The notes: a model not told the origin generated them from the letters alone. Positions 9,601 to 16,230 are shown, numbered from the stretch's first letter. The stretch is DNA of 35,167 nucleotides from Candidatus Omnitrophota bacterium (GCA_018824145.1 JAHJHC010000077.1:1-35167); one strand, 5' to 3'. Numbers and translations are program-made.

Positions 9601-10021
9601 GATACGTGACTTAGAGTTAGCGTTACATAGAGTAGTGGAAGCTTACCGCAACCCTGCTAGGCAGACAGATGCGGAGGATGATTATGACTGGGTACGAGAA
9701 GCAATAGTAGTCTTGGAAGATGTAGTTGCTTTTAGCGCTGAGTATGCATTATTAGAACATGGAGTTGATGTAGAAGCTGGACAAAGAGCAGTTATTATAA
9801 CTACGGATCCTCTACAAGAAGAGCGTTTGATGAATCAGCCAGAAATAAGAGAGAGATTAGGATACGATATATTTATCATAAGATTAGAAAGAGGTACTGA
9901 AGCAGAGATACAGTGGAATGCTCTATTAGGTGATTATGGAGTGCGTTATGATTTTAATACAATGACGATTGAAGAGATAATTAATAACAGGAATTTGATT
10001 GAAGTACTTGTCGGAGTATAG
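3641..10021 (+). CDS. giant mosaic protein: signal peptide, kinase-like domains, LuxR HTHs, coiled coils
   Basis: This is a 2,126-residue protein from the ATG at 3641; a TTG at 3668 with AAGG 7 bases upstream is an equally good start. A signal-peptide-like segment is followed by SEDTLRVPVG. Residues about 85-320 resemble an aminoglycoside-phosphotransferase/choline-kinase fold, with a glycine loop LIGQGSFSAVY, catalytic HGDYNPRN (291-298) and metal-binding LDLDF (311-315). The usual ATP-binding Lys seems replaced (YSVHLS). Residues about 925-1085 resemble an HPr-kinase-type fold with a degenerate P-loop, GKEASGKAA (from 944). TPR-like helices surround it. LuxR-type HTH domains begin at 1239 and 1332 (LSPRELEVL, LSPREQEVL), and a weaker third begins at 1558 (LSPGERRIF). 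The C-terminal part contains a duplicated helical module (about 8750-9097 and 9398-9732). Cytosolic-type domains behind an export signal are odd, and the function is unknown. Confidence 0.85.
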   Translation: MIKFKKGNNLKVVAILLSIVFLCNTSLYSCPGSEDTLRVPVGEAGTRRRMKEVYDEQEKHTVPNRATDIESLGRLLQEKGFIEDFDVIKLIGQGSFSAVYRETTSHGDYSVHLSTAITPSMVRFYDQIRLIAYEAGLPIQPFVRDSANQPYTEADGCIVTVTTFVEGEPGEWGQMTQKQLLVTAEALCRFHRAMRENLPLLKHLYDSMREELSIRERVDPKNKGWPSIDLYHLDEALEQFEILREGAQGQNTREARAFLDNYDFFIKQLETLTENITPHLQDEGLLCTIGHGDYNPRNVLLRDGSLLTGILDLDFAAVMPRIADLINLMIVSQTPTSRLQFDIDKVETFILAYQQAAEEPLTDIERKLLPEIMRWFYLQLVLTDAYYVLRGGVEWSIEESLMQERQALENIPTWDWAELATKIAQDAMTVKEAAVILDGMQTAFGSVSGEDLRDLVATMEPLTVPQRRALERMIRTGEQTGQIVSDRGERPALAGEGDLNWHPHLDFDDVLELGLTSDDMYALVGEAAYLIQTGSINLKGSLLLSQKIVRFRLYPSTQFGGFIVCVTSIKDQMTEGVVEFPGVGAEVIHFPSQDASYEGVGIIEGAARGASMGPLWAAIEAARELIAAGKYQEALAILMPALTLARIYTQGKTPDFDGYQTAIAVSDRIAEVETIIDVDRDLTEGIPAAEALVAEAQAALAQANRCRWGPNRGQVLFEYKGRVTLKIPELFSSFRQVLVDEELVELIGTERINEILEFIASMYENDPGRFEENLINETIHHGGKLSGFSALTGRVDDEEVGEPNILLITLNPVTRGIRLAVHYSAKDKHSKEFSAVYALRSEVEVPGPQINSVEMSSMPVPAVKVVFPKFRIAFNGDVVIVDGLTNRRIQNPTRQAIISIIREATGNHMVSLDLTKLLRKLGAIRLHAHIIADPEGRKWLVVGKEASGKAALAGKIHERPELYGKWDLFAAIQAAAFLDPDDKDVLVAGDLQGDRPTRRLYYLDRDTRHVDTGMTPKRGFYKIYGIIIMDSSPMFSGSYQRFLTPLDNLEEILGRAIARMPLTKAYEGYLDDITELFERVAKTLPIILVHRPKDTPLPVFEEMVNRVVDLTTSASAGIETHVQLSNDAPGGEGGQAGNVGPVLDAQMALDAGRHKEAYDLLMEALLGEDYVAEVFTGEAMEEVIDRLIEHYPETTEEGRILRAMRPIVEEHQYDADQTAMKATLAQTAEKVVSDALNNLSPRELEVLKLAAQGLMNSEIVSKLSPIRWKGKVKNHIGEGAVRKHLKHIYQKLGLTKTTRDKRQRAIIIALENNVVDFPDWVRNAGVKLRDILSPREQEVLELVAKAFTSKQIADKLGIKTRTVRIHINSISRKIRDEIESGRLEDYMTRHEMALLWFFQNGKYVSNTDVALVNKALEERLRTVRDDMGSMTYLMNPNQFYFGAPSVAKYGLSSAKEARELKERLRVERAAMDKTLRAFSRLAPETKVVFRLDGVMVDDAELRVLIEEIREGRIDFPVAISASEDDRATTCFFDRRPGFGPLSIGCYSQELQRVIVKKLSPGERRIFDIIHNNLGDTLTVDILVKRTRLVDVEVTMYVRGLSFELGLAMRWNVPHDERIVAIQEYLLSQQAVAAEEAMEALNDPDNIRGAEEAISTLLDGAAIGVSDTSIEELARRRDELDELMAELRVVLSSSSTLQSEGEDTVLLYGSLKRLREAIDIELARIGHLKDAVDTAETELDAARKKAAREIAAIEDSAGDRHFSRRSRRIEDKYNIPELRGALNRAEQAYLNATRYRQIDSEGRKAGYVMAISHVREIIDQKKQQVEGQEHRPPKSERKREGHLIVDAKPHRRHPIIGRLIEGEAIDEVINNLREVEIPEILEALLDDIAELRGLTRIPGGFTYTNPILDSYGISTREEAELLCTQLLRIRRIVDIELIRRKHLREAVDRAMEELALARTKAEREIATLTLGGVKLRRGKVREIYERHGIRDLELALHRVVEAYRNPARQTDAEDDYDWVREAIVVLEDVVAFSAEYALLEHGVDVEAGQRAVIITTDPLQEERLMNQPEIRERLGYDIFIIRLERGTEAEIQWNALLGDYGVRYDFNTMTIEEIINNRNLIEVLVGV

Positions 10022-10058
10022 TAATATAAAAACCCCTCTTGAAATCCCACCATTTCAT

Positions 10059-10084
10059 CTTGCCTATATAATTCCACAGTAGTA
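10059..10084 (+). repeat. 26-nt intergenic motif, copy 1
   Basis: This segment, with core TTGCCTATATAATTC then CACAGTAGTA, recurs with one mismatch at 10883-10908. Both copies lie upstream of a gene for an exported protein and contain TATAAT. No good -35 sits 17 bases before that hexamer, so it may be a binding site or an alternative promoter rather than a standard sigma-70 site. Confidence 0.6.
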
Positions 10085-10114
10085 TTTATACTTTTTTGCA
10101 TTTAAGTCAAACTC

Positions 10115-10148
10115 AAAGTTTGAAACTTTAGGATAGGTAGAGTATAAT
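10115..10148 (+). promoter_or_regulatory. promoter with palindrome over the -35 element
   Basis: TTGAAA (10120-10125) and TATAAT (10143-10148) are separated by 17 bases, followed by AAGGAG and the GTG start at 10171. A perfect 15-base palindrome, AAAGTTTGAAACTTT (10115-10129), completely covers the -35 hexamer, which is the layout expected of a repressor operator. Which regulator would bind it is unknown. Confidence 0.7.
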
Positions 10149-10170
10149 TAGGGACTAAAGGAGATCTTCG

Positions 10171-10740
10171 GTGAAAAAGTTGTTCCTGTCAATTTTAATA
10201 TTATCTATTATGTTTTGTTCACTTGCTATAGCAGAAGAGCTGGAACGAGAGGGCCCCGATGGGTTAAAATATGTGGAACAAGTCTTGAAATATAAGGGTA
10301 TAAGGCGGCATAGGATAAAAAAGACTAATGATGCAGAACAATTATTTATTACAGCGGTAGAATTACTCAAAGAAGGGTATTATGATAATAGCATGGAATA
10401 TTTAAAAAAGGCTATAAGGAAAGATCCAATATATCTTGATGCTCATTTTATATTGGCTAGCTTATATGAGAGAGAAGGTGATTTAGAGAGCATGGAGAAA
10501 GAATATAGATTCTTTCTGAAGAAATCGCACGTAATGCGTAAATGGAAAGAAGAAAGTTTTGGGCTAAAAGATAAGGAATTTGAATTTATCAAAAGGAAAT
10601 TTGATTATTATAATATTCCATTAAAAGAGCCGACCTCTCACTATATAAATACTAAATATTGGGTTATCGGAACGTTATTCATACTGGTTGTTATATCAAT
10701 AATATTTGTATTAATAAGAAAATCATCGGATTTATTTTAA
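10171..10740 (+). CDS. TPR-containing membrane protein
   Basis: The 189-residue product starts at GTG with AAGGAG about 7 bases upstream. It has an N-terminal signal sequence (likely cleavage after AIA near residue 21). One or two tetratricopeptide-like repeats at about residues 55-115 (LLKEGYYDNSMEYLKKAI, DAHFILASLYEREGD) come next. A single C-terminal membrane segment (about 163-183) with a short basic tail completes it. That topology places the TPR part outside the cytoplasmic membrane as a scaffold. No specific family is recognised. It has its own promoter with a candidate operator and lies just downstream of the giant mosaic gene. Confidence 0.75.
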   Translation: MKKLFLSILILSIMFCSLAIAEELEREGPDGLKYVEQVLKYKGIRRHRIKKTNDAEQLFITAVELLKEGYYDNSMEYLKKAIRKDPIYLDAHFILASLYEREGDLESMEKEYRFFLKKSHVMRKWKEESFGLKDKEFEFIKRKFDYYNIPLKEPTSHYINTKYWVIGTLFILVVISIIFVLIRKSSDLF

Positions 10741-10755
10741 TAAATAAAAATAAGG

Positions 10756-10797
10756 ACATAAGAGGGACATAAGAACATAAAAGACATAAAGACATAA
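10756..10797 (+). repeat. short tandem ACATAA repeats
   Basis: Five copies of ACATAA, mostly flanked by G and A, start at 10756, 10767, 10775, 10784 and 10792. The irregular spacing of 8-11 bases looks like slippage-generated simple sequence rather than a regular regulatory array. Confidence 0.55.
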
Positions 10798-10821
10798 GAG
10801 ACGTTTACCACAGTGAAGCAG

Positions 10822-10836
10822 AAGCTGTCCCAGCTT
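10822..10836 (+). terminator. possible weak terminator hairpin
   Basis: AAGCTG, loop TCC, CAGCTT forms a 6-bp stem whose 3' arm runs into TTTATT. It lies 80 bases after the TPR gene. The U-tract is short, so this is a weak candidate. Confidence 0.3.
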
Positions 10837-10882
10837 TATTCGGGAACCTGTCCCCACAATATTTTTATCAATTCACTTCCCC

Positions 10883-10908
10883 CTTGCCTATATAATTCTA
10901 CAGTAGTA
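10883..10908 (+). repeat. 26-nt intergenic motif, copy 2
   Basis: This copy differs from 10059-10084 at a single base (TTCTAC for TTCCAC). It lies about 125 bases before the GTG start of the propeller/TolC-like gene. Confidence 0.6.
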
Positions 10909-11033
10909 ACATACCCGTATAAGGCTTACAAAAAAATAAAATTTTTTGAAAGAAAATGATGGGGTGGTGTGTCTATATATTAAAGGGGGAGAGGAGAGTT
11001 AGTGAATTGGGGAAAAACCAAAGGAGGTGTTTA

Positions 11034-12605
11034 GTGAAATGCTTTACTGTTTTATCAGTAGTTTTTGTGTCTTTGTTTTGTGCTGTAGCTTTTAGTTTTG
11101 CTGACGAACTCTGGGAGCCAGTGACTGGGATTAACGAGCCTGATATAAGAGAGGTTGTGGTGATGGAAGGGGTCGTCTTTGCAGCGTCAGAGAAGAGATT
11201 GTATAGGAGTGAAGATGGTGGTGTTACGTGGGAAATAGTGTTTTCAGCAAAAGGGGAGGGTAATATTATTAATTTTATCAGTATTTCGGAAAAGGCGGTA
11301 TTTGTCTGCACAGAGAAGGGTGTTTATAAAAGTTTGGATGGTAAGTCCAAATGGAGAACCATATTTAAAGGAGTAGGCCCGGAGGAGAATAGCATATTGC
11401 ATATAGCATTTTTGGAAGAGGGAAAGATTTATATTGGGACAAGAGGAGGGCTTTTTGTCAGTAATGATAATGGAGTAACTTGGGAAAAGGATTCCGGTGG
11501 GGCAGGGAATCTTAGTGTGAGATGGATTGCGCCTAAAGGGAAGGAGCTATTTCTTGCAACTGAATATGGTGTATATAAGGGTTCGGATTCTGGGTGGAGA
11601 AGGGTTTTTGTAACCCAAAGAGAAGAAGCAGAATATGATAGTGATTTGCAAGACGAAGCAGTAAGCGCAGTAAAGCCGGTTAATAGCATAATGGTGGATA
11701 AAGAGAGGATATTTCTTGCGGCAGATTTGGGGATATTTGTCAGCGATGATAATGGAGAGACCTGGCAGAGCTTTACATCAGATGGCCTTATGTCACGGAA
11801 GGTAAAAAGACTTTTATTTAAAGATAATGTTTATGCAGGGACGGAAGAAGGTGTTTTTGTTTTTGAAGAAAAAGGTAAAAAATGGAGGGCTTTGTATAAA
11901 GGCATGGCGGCTGACAAAGCGCAGTCTATAACAAGGGCAAATGATGGGACTATCTGGGTAGCAACTAATAAAGGGTTGTATAGGTCAAACGGGACTTCGG
12001 CTGTCATTGCGAGGAACGTAGTGACGAAGCAATCTCAAGAAGAGATTGCTTCGTTCCTTCCAGTCGCTCGCAATGACAAAAGGAATGCAGAGGAAAATAT
12101 TTTAGAGCTGTTTAACCACGAACCTAGTATTAAAGAAATGCAAAATGTAGCTATTGAATATGCAGAAGTGCATCCTGGCAAAATAAAAGAGTGGAGGGAT
12201 CGCGCTCAAAAAAAGGCGCTCCTTCCTGATGTATCAGTCGGGCTAGATAGATATGTTACCGACTACTGGCACTGGGATGCAGGAGCAAACCCAGATGTTT
12301 TGGTCAGGGGCGATGATGCCATAAGCTGGGATGTTACTATGTCATGGAAGCTTGGCGAGTTAGTCTGGAATGATGACCAAACAAGCATTGATACAAGAAG
12401 TCGTCTCATGGTGCAGCTGAGAGACGATATATTAGATGAGATTACTAGGACATATTTTGAGCGTCGAAGACTGCAGATAGAATCTTATATATCACCACTG
12501 GAAGATCTGAGACTAAAACTGGAAAGAGAATTGAGGATACAGGAACTCACAGCAGACTTAGATGCCTTGACAGGAGGCTATTTTTCTGAGAGGGTAAAAC
12601 CATAG
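11034..12605 (+). CDS. beta-propeller (BNR/Ycf48-like) fused to TolC-like domain
   Basis: I start this 523-residue protein at GTG 11034, because AAGGAGG lies 6 bases upstream and the product then opens with a clean signal peptide ending FSFA before DELWEP. An ATG at 10956 in the same frame would bury that signal. Residues about 25-325 form a BNR/Asp-box propeller with repeated Asp-box motifs (SEDGGVTWE, SNDNGVTWE, SDDNGETWQ). Residues about 350-523 resemble part of a TolC/outer-membrane-efflux domain: a helix leading to ALLPDVSVG, a strand region with SWKLGELVWN, then a long charged coiled-coil helix. Only about half of a TolC protomer is present. The two parts are joined by a 25-codon palindromic insertion. 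It is probably periplasmic or outer-membrane associated. Confidence 0.78.
   Translation: MKCFTVLSVVFVSLFCAVAFSFADELWEPVTGINEPDIREVVVMEGVVFAASEKRLYRSEDGGVTWEIVFSAKGEGNIINFISISEKAVFVCTEKGVYKSLDGKSKWRTIFKGVGPEENSILHIAFLEEGKIYIGTRGGLFVSNDNGVTWEKDSGGAGNLSVRWIAPKGKELFLATEYGVYKGSDSGWRRVFVTQREEAEYDSDLQDEAVSAVKPVNSIMVDKERIFLAADLGIFVSDDNGETWQSFTSDGLMSRKVKRLLFKDNVYAGTEEGVFVFEEKGKKWRALYKGMAADKAQSITRANDGTIWVATNKGLYRSNGTSAVIARNVVTKQSQEEIASFLPVARNDKRNAEENILELFNHEPSIKEMQNVAIEYAEVHPGKIKEWRDRAQKKALLPDVSVGLDRYVTDYWHWDAGANPDVLVRGDDAISWDVTMSWKLGELVWNDDQTSIDTRSRLMVQLRDDILDEITRTYFERRRLQIESYISPLEDLRLKLERELRIQELTADLDALTGGYFSERVKP
12003..12077 (+). repeat. 75-nt palindromic repeat inserted in-frame in a coding region
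   Basis: The element begins GTCATTGCGAG and ends CTCGCAATGAC, its exact reverse complement. Inner arms ACGAAGCAATCTC and GAGATTGCTTCGT also pair around a tiny loop. It is exactly 75 bases, starts on a codon boundary and adds 25 codons without a stop, between the propeller and the TolC-like part. Similar GTCATTGCGAG palindromes are, from memory, widespread intergenic repeats in diverse bacterial genomes. Confidence 0.85.
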
Positions 12606-12745
12606 GAGCTTATCTGGTCAGATGGCATAGGGAATTTATGAGTTCCTTCAGATGCTCCTATTCGTCATATCCTCAGGATAAAATTCAGCCATACAACGTA
12701 CATTCACTTTGTTTTGTAAGTTGTGACATATATTCTGAGCCTACC

Positions 12746-12774
12746 TTGACAAATAGAAAAGCATGTGGTATACT
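12746..12774 (+). promoter_or_regulatory. sigma-70-type promoter for the cvpA-nif3-dnaG-rpoD block
   Basis: TTGACA (12746-12751) and TATACT (12769-12774) are separated by exactly 17 bases, an almost ideal match. Transcription would begin near 12781, about 30 bases before the CvpA-like start. The stretch 12606-12745 upstream holds no gene. It holds only a 13-base palindrome TATCCTCAGGATA at 12668-12680. Confidence 0.82.
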
Positions 12775-12811
12775 TCCTGCATATCTGTTTTTTGTTTCCT
12801 CGTTTTAATAT

Positions 12812-13357
12812 ATGCCTCATATAAAATTTAATTGGATTGATATTCTATTCGTAACGCTATTAATTAGAATAGGTTACGTAGCTTTAAAAGACGGCATTTT
12901 ATTAGAGTTTTTTAGAGTTTTAGGCTTATTAATTGCATTTATTTTATCGTTTAATAATTATACCTTAATAGGTGATTTTTTATCAAATCATATCAAATGG
13001 ACTGGCACAGGACCAGGTATAGCTTCGTTTTTATTGATATTTTTGTCCGTACTGTTCATAGTTAAAATTTTTTCTCGGATAGCAAACCTGTTTTTAGCTG
13101 GTGGTAATATCTCTATAACTAATAGATTAATAGGTTTTATTTTGGGGCTAGGAAGATGGCTTTTATCAATAAGCCTGATATATATTTTGGCTATAAATAC
13201 CCCCTTTGAATATTTATCTAAGAGTGTACGCGCCAGGTCTTTTTCCGGTGAATATATTGCAAATATTGCGCCGGGTGTATATAAAATTTGTATTGATTTT
13301 TATCCTTGGAGTAAGGTCGAAACCCCACTTGTGAAATTATTAGAATTGGAGGGCTAA
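12812..13357 (+). CDS. cvpA: CvpA family membrane protein
   Basis: The 181-residue polytopic protein has about four membrane segments. It matches the CvpA (colicin V production) family in overall style: an N-terminal DILFVTLLIRIGYVALKDG, a Gly-rich central segment, and a second half with RLIGFILGLGRWLLS. Members are inner-membrane proteins linked in other bacteria to envelope homeostasis. No ribosome binding site precedes the ATG although the promoter leaves a leader of about 30 bases. Its stop directly abuts the start of the NIF3-like gene, so the two are translationally linked. Confidence 0.82.
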   Translation: MPHIKFNWIDILFVTLLIRIGYVALKDGILLEFFRVLGLLIAFILSFNNYTLIGDFLSNHIKWTGTGPGIASFLLIFLSVLFIVKIFSRIANLFLAGGNISITNRLIGFILGLGRWLLSISLIYILAINTPFEYLSKSVRARSFSGEYIANIAPGVYKICIDFYPWSKVETPLVKLLELEG

Positions 13358-14320
13358 GTGAAACTAATAGACATCTATCAGACTGCAGTAAATTTTGGTA
13401 TGAAAATGGATCCCAGAGGAAGGGATAAGGTAAAAAAAGAACTTTTAAGGGCAAAAAAAGAGTATGATCAGTTGAGTGAACGTGATAAGGAATTCTATGA
13501 TAAAGAAAGGTTAGTCCATCCATATAGTGATACGCGTATCCTTTTTGGTAAAAGGGATTCCGAGATCAAGACAATGCTTGTGGGTATAGATATAGAAGTA
13601 GGGGAGGTTCTTTTGGCAGACAGATTGAGGGAGAAGGGCGAGGAGATAGATCTATTGCTTTCTCATCATCCTGAAGGTATGGCTCTGGCTAACTTTTTTA
13701 ACGTTATGTATATGCAGATTGATATATTGGAGAATATAGGTGTGCCCGTAAATGTCGCTGAAAGTTTACTGTCACAAAGAATAAAGGAAGTGGAGAGGAA
13801 GGTTTTACCTATTAATCACATGCGTCCGGTAGATGCAGCGAGACTTCTCGACCTTTCGTTTATGACATGTCACACACCGGCTGATAATTGTGTGGCTAAG
13901 TATTTACAGGGTTTGCTTGATAAGAAAAAACCAGAGACCCTTGGTGAAATACTGGATATCCTTATAGCTATCCCGGAATATAAGGCTTCGGCAAAATTAG
14001 GTTTACAACCTAAGATTGTAAGAGGCAATCCTTCGAGCAAGGCCGGAAAGATATTTGTAGACATGACAGGCGGGACAGAGGGATCAAAGAATATATTCAA
14101 TAAGCTTTCTCAGGCAGGGATATCAACATTGGTTTCGATGCATCTTAGTGAAGAACATTTCAAAAAGGCCCAAGAAGAGCATTTGAATGTGATTATTGCC
14201 GGCCATATTGCGAGTGATAATCTGGGGCTTAATCTTCTTCTCGATGAAGTAGAGAAAAAACAAAAGTTTAAGATGCTGACTTGTTCGGGATTTCAGAGAT
14301 TTTCCCGATCACATAAATAG
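13358..14320 (+). CDS. NIF3-like dinuclear metal-centre protein
   Basis: The 320-residue product belongs to the NIF3/YbgI family of dinuclear-metal proteins, which form toroidal hexamers and whose substrate is unsettled. The signature metal-binding features are LLLSHHPEG in the middle (about residue 104) and IIAGHIASDNLGLNLLLDEVE near the C-terminus. The GTG start has GGAGG 5 bases upstream and follows the CvpA stop immediately. It carries an N-terminal extension of about 60 charged residues before the conserved core. NIF3-like genes often lie near dnaG-rpoD or near a zinc-ribbon/RNase H pair; here it is followed by dnaG. Confidence 0.9.
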   Translation: MKLIDIYQTAVNFGMKMDPRGRDKVKKELLRAKKEYDQLSERDKEFYDKERLVHPYSDTRILFGKRDSEIKTMLVGIDIEVGEVLLADRLREKGEEIDLLLSHHPEGMALANFFNVMYMQIDILENIGVPVNVAESLLSQRIKEVERKVLPINHMRPVDAARLLDLSFMTCHTPADNCVAKYLQGLLDKKKPETLGEILDILIAIPEYKASAKLGLQPKIVRGNPSSKAGKIFVDMTGGTEGSKNIFNKLSQAGISTLVSMHLSEEHFKKAQEEHLNVIIAGHIASDNLGLNLLLDEVEKKQKFKMLTCSGFQRFSRSHK

Positions 14321-14401
14321 TTATATATAAACACCGCAAGAGGTTTTTTCTAGGCATTTGTGAAAACGTTTTCTGAGAGAAGCAGAGCGACGAGGTAACT
14401 T

Positions 14402-16207
14402 GTGGCAAAGATACCAGAACACATATTGAATGATATTCAGGATAGATGTGATATAGTCGAGGTGATCTCAGGCTATATACCGTTGAGGTCTAGTGGCAGG
14501 AATTTTAAGGCGTGCTGTCCTTTTCACCATGAGAAGACGCCTTCTTTTATAGTAAGCCCTGATAAGCAGATATATCATTGTTTTGGCTGTAATTCCGGCG
14601 GGAATGTATTCAGTTTTATAAAGGAATATGAAAAAATAGATTTTATTGAGGCAGTAAAGATGTTAGCTGAGAAGGCAGGTGTGAGGCTTCCGGAATACAG
14701 GAAACAGAATAAAGAAGAGGATTCTCTTGTTAGTACGATTTATACTATAAATGATATCACGAGCGCTTTCTATAGTAATTTATTGGAAAAAGCTCATTCC
14801 TCTTCGCCTGTGAAGCGGTACATAGAAAAAAGAGGGATTGATGAAGGCGTGATGAAAAAGTTTAGGATTTCATATGCGGATTCTTCCTGGAGGTCTTTAT
14901 CCGACTATTTGTCAAATAGGGGAGTGAAATTAGAAATAGCTTCTAAGGCTGGCTTGATCCTGAAAAGTAAAGAAGGTTCTTATTATGATCTTTTCAGAGA
15001 CAGGTTGATTTTTCCCATATATGACGTTAAGGGTAGGGTACTAGGTTTTGGTGCAAGGGTTTTGGATGATTCCCTTCCTAAGTATATAAATTCTCCTGAA
15101 ACGGCCGTATATAAGAAGAGTCAGCATCTCTATGGGCTTAATTTTGCAAAGCCGTACATTAAAGAGAAAGGTTTTGCAATAATCGTCGAAGGATATATTG
15201 ATGTGGTAATGTCTCACCAGTACGGCATAAATAATACGCTTTCTTCTTTGGGAACTGCGCTGACGCTGGAACAAATAAGATTACTGAGAAGATATACGCA
15301 TAATATTGTGATGGTGTATGACGCGGATCAAGCGGGCGAGTTGGCAGCATTAAGGGGTCTTGATTTATTTCTGGAAGAAGGCATGAATGTCAAGGTTGCG
15401 ATCTTGGATCAGGGACATGATCCCGACAGTTTCATAAGAAAATTCGGTCCCCGGGGATTTAATACAGCAATAAAAAAAGCAAAGAGTCTTTTTACCTATA
15501 AATTAGACATATTGAACAAAAAGTTCGACAGCGGTGAGTTAGAACTAAAGGCAGAGATAGTAAAAGAAATGTTATCTACGATTTTGAGGGTCAGAAATGC
15601 TGTTACAAAGGCAGAATATATAAAAAATTTATCCCAAGAGCTTTCTATAAAAGAAGACGCAATATGGGAGGAAGTAAAAAAAATTAAGAAAGGACGTAGT
15701 GCTTACGAAATGCGGACCACGGGTCATCCCTCGGATTTGCTCGGGACAGGCGAATCACGAAAAATAAATATTCCACCTGCAGAAAAGATCTTATTGAGAC
15801 TAATGCTTGAAGATGCGAATGTAGTAGATAGAGTAAAGGCCAATCTCCTGCCGGTTGATTTTAAGAGTTCCGAGACAAGGTATTTGGTTGAAACACTTTT
15901 TAATTTGAATAGAACCGCCGATTTTATAGATGTAACAAAGCTTATTAATTTCTTAGAAGACACGGTTTCGCCCAACATAATTTCTTTTATTGTTAACGAA
16001 GAAATCGTGATAAATAATAAGGAAAAAAATATTTCAGATTGCATAAAAACAATTAAGAAGGAAAGGAGAGATGGGAAACTAAAAGACATTCAGAATCAGA
16101 TTGTTATTGCTCAGAAAAACGGCCATGAAGATGAAGCGAAGAGTCTTTTGAAGGAATTTAGCAAGTTGATAAAGGATGAAGGTAACGTAAAAGAGGTCTC
16201 TGAATAA
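14402..16207 (+). CDS. dnaG: DNA primase
   Basis: This 601-residue protein is a full-length bacterial primase that makes RNA primers at the replication fork. The N-terminal CHC2 zinc finger is intact (CPFH near residues 39-42 and CFGC at 60-63, with HEKTPSF between). The catalytic core follows with AIIVEGYIDVV and the metal-binding VYDADQAG of the Toprim domain (about 258-310). The C-terminal 200 residues are helical, as in the DnaB helicase-binding domain. The GTG start has GAGG 6 bases upstream. Gene order nif3-dnaG-rpoD resembles the macromolecular-synthesis cluster known from other phyla. Confidence 0.97.
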   Translation: MAKIPEHILNDIQDRCDIVEVISGYIPLRSSGRNFKACCPFHHEKTPSFIVSPDKQIYHCFGCNSGGNVFSFIKEYEKIDFIEAVKMLAEKAGVRLPEYRKQNKEEDSLVSTIYTINDITSAFYSNLLEKAHSSSPVKRYIEKRGIDEGVMKKFRISYADSSWRSLSDYLSNRGVKLEIASKAGLILKSKEGSYYDLFRDRLIFPIYDVKGRVLGFGARVLDDSLPKYINSPETAVYKKSQHLYGLNFAKPYIKEKGFAIIVEGYIDVVMSHQYGINNTLSSLGTALTLEQIRLLRRYTHNIVMVYDADQAGELAALRGLDLFLEEGMNVKVAILDQGHDPDSFIRKFGPRGFNTAIKKAKSLFTYKLDILNKKFDSGELELKAEIVKEMLSTILRVRNAVTKAEYIKNLSQELSIKEDAIWEEVKKIKKGRSAYEMRTTGHPSDLLGTGESRKINIPPAEKILLRLMLEDANVVDRVKANLLPVDFKSSETRYLVETLFNLNRTADFIDVTKLINFLEDTVSPNIISFIVNEEIVINNKEKNISDCIKTIKKERRDGKLKDIQNQIVIAQKNGHEDEAKSLLKEFSKLIKDEGNVKEVSE

Positions 16208-16230
16208 TTTTCAAAACAAGGAGATAGTCT

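Noticed and set aside
10756-10797. CRISPR array
   Set aside because: The ACATAA units are only 6 bases and 8-11 bases apart, so there are no spacers and no cas genes nearby.
10956-11033. Upstream ATG of the propeller protein
   Set aside because: It would place 26 residues before the signal peptide, while GTG 11034 has AAGGAGG at ideal spacing.
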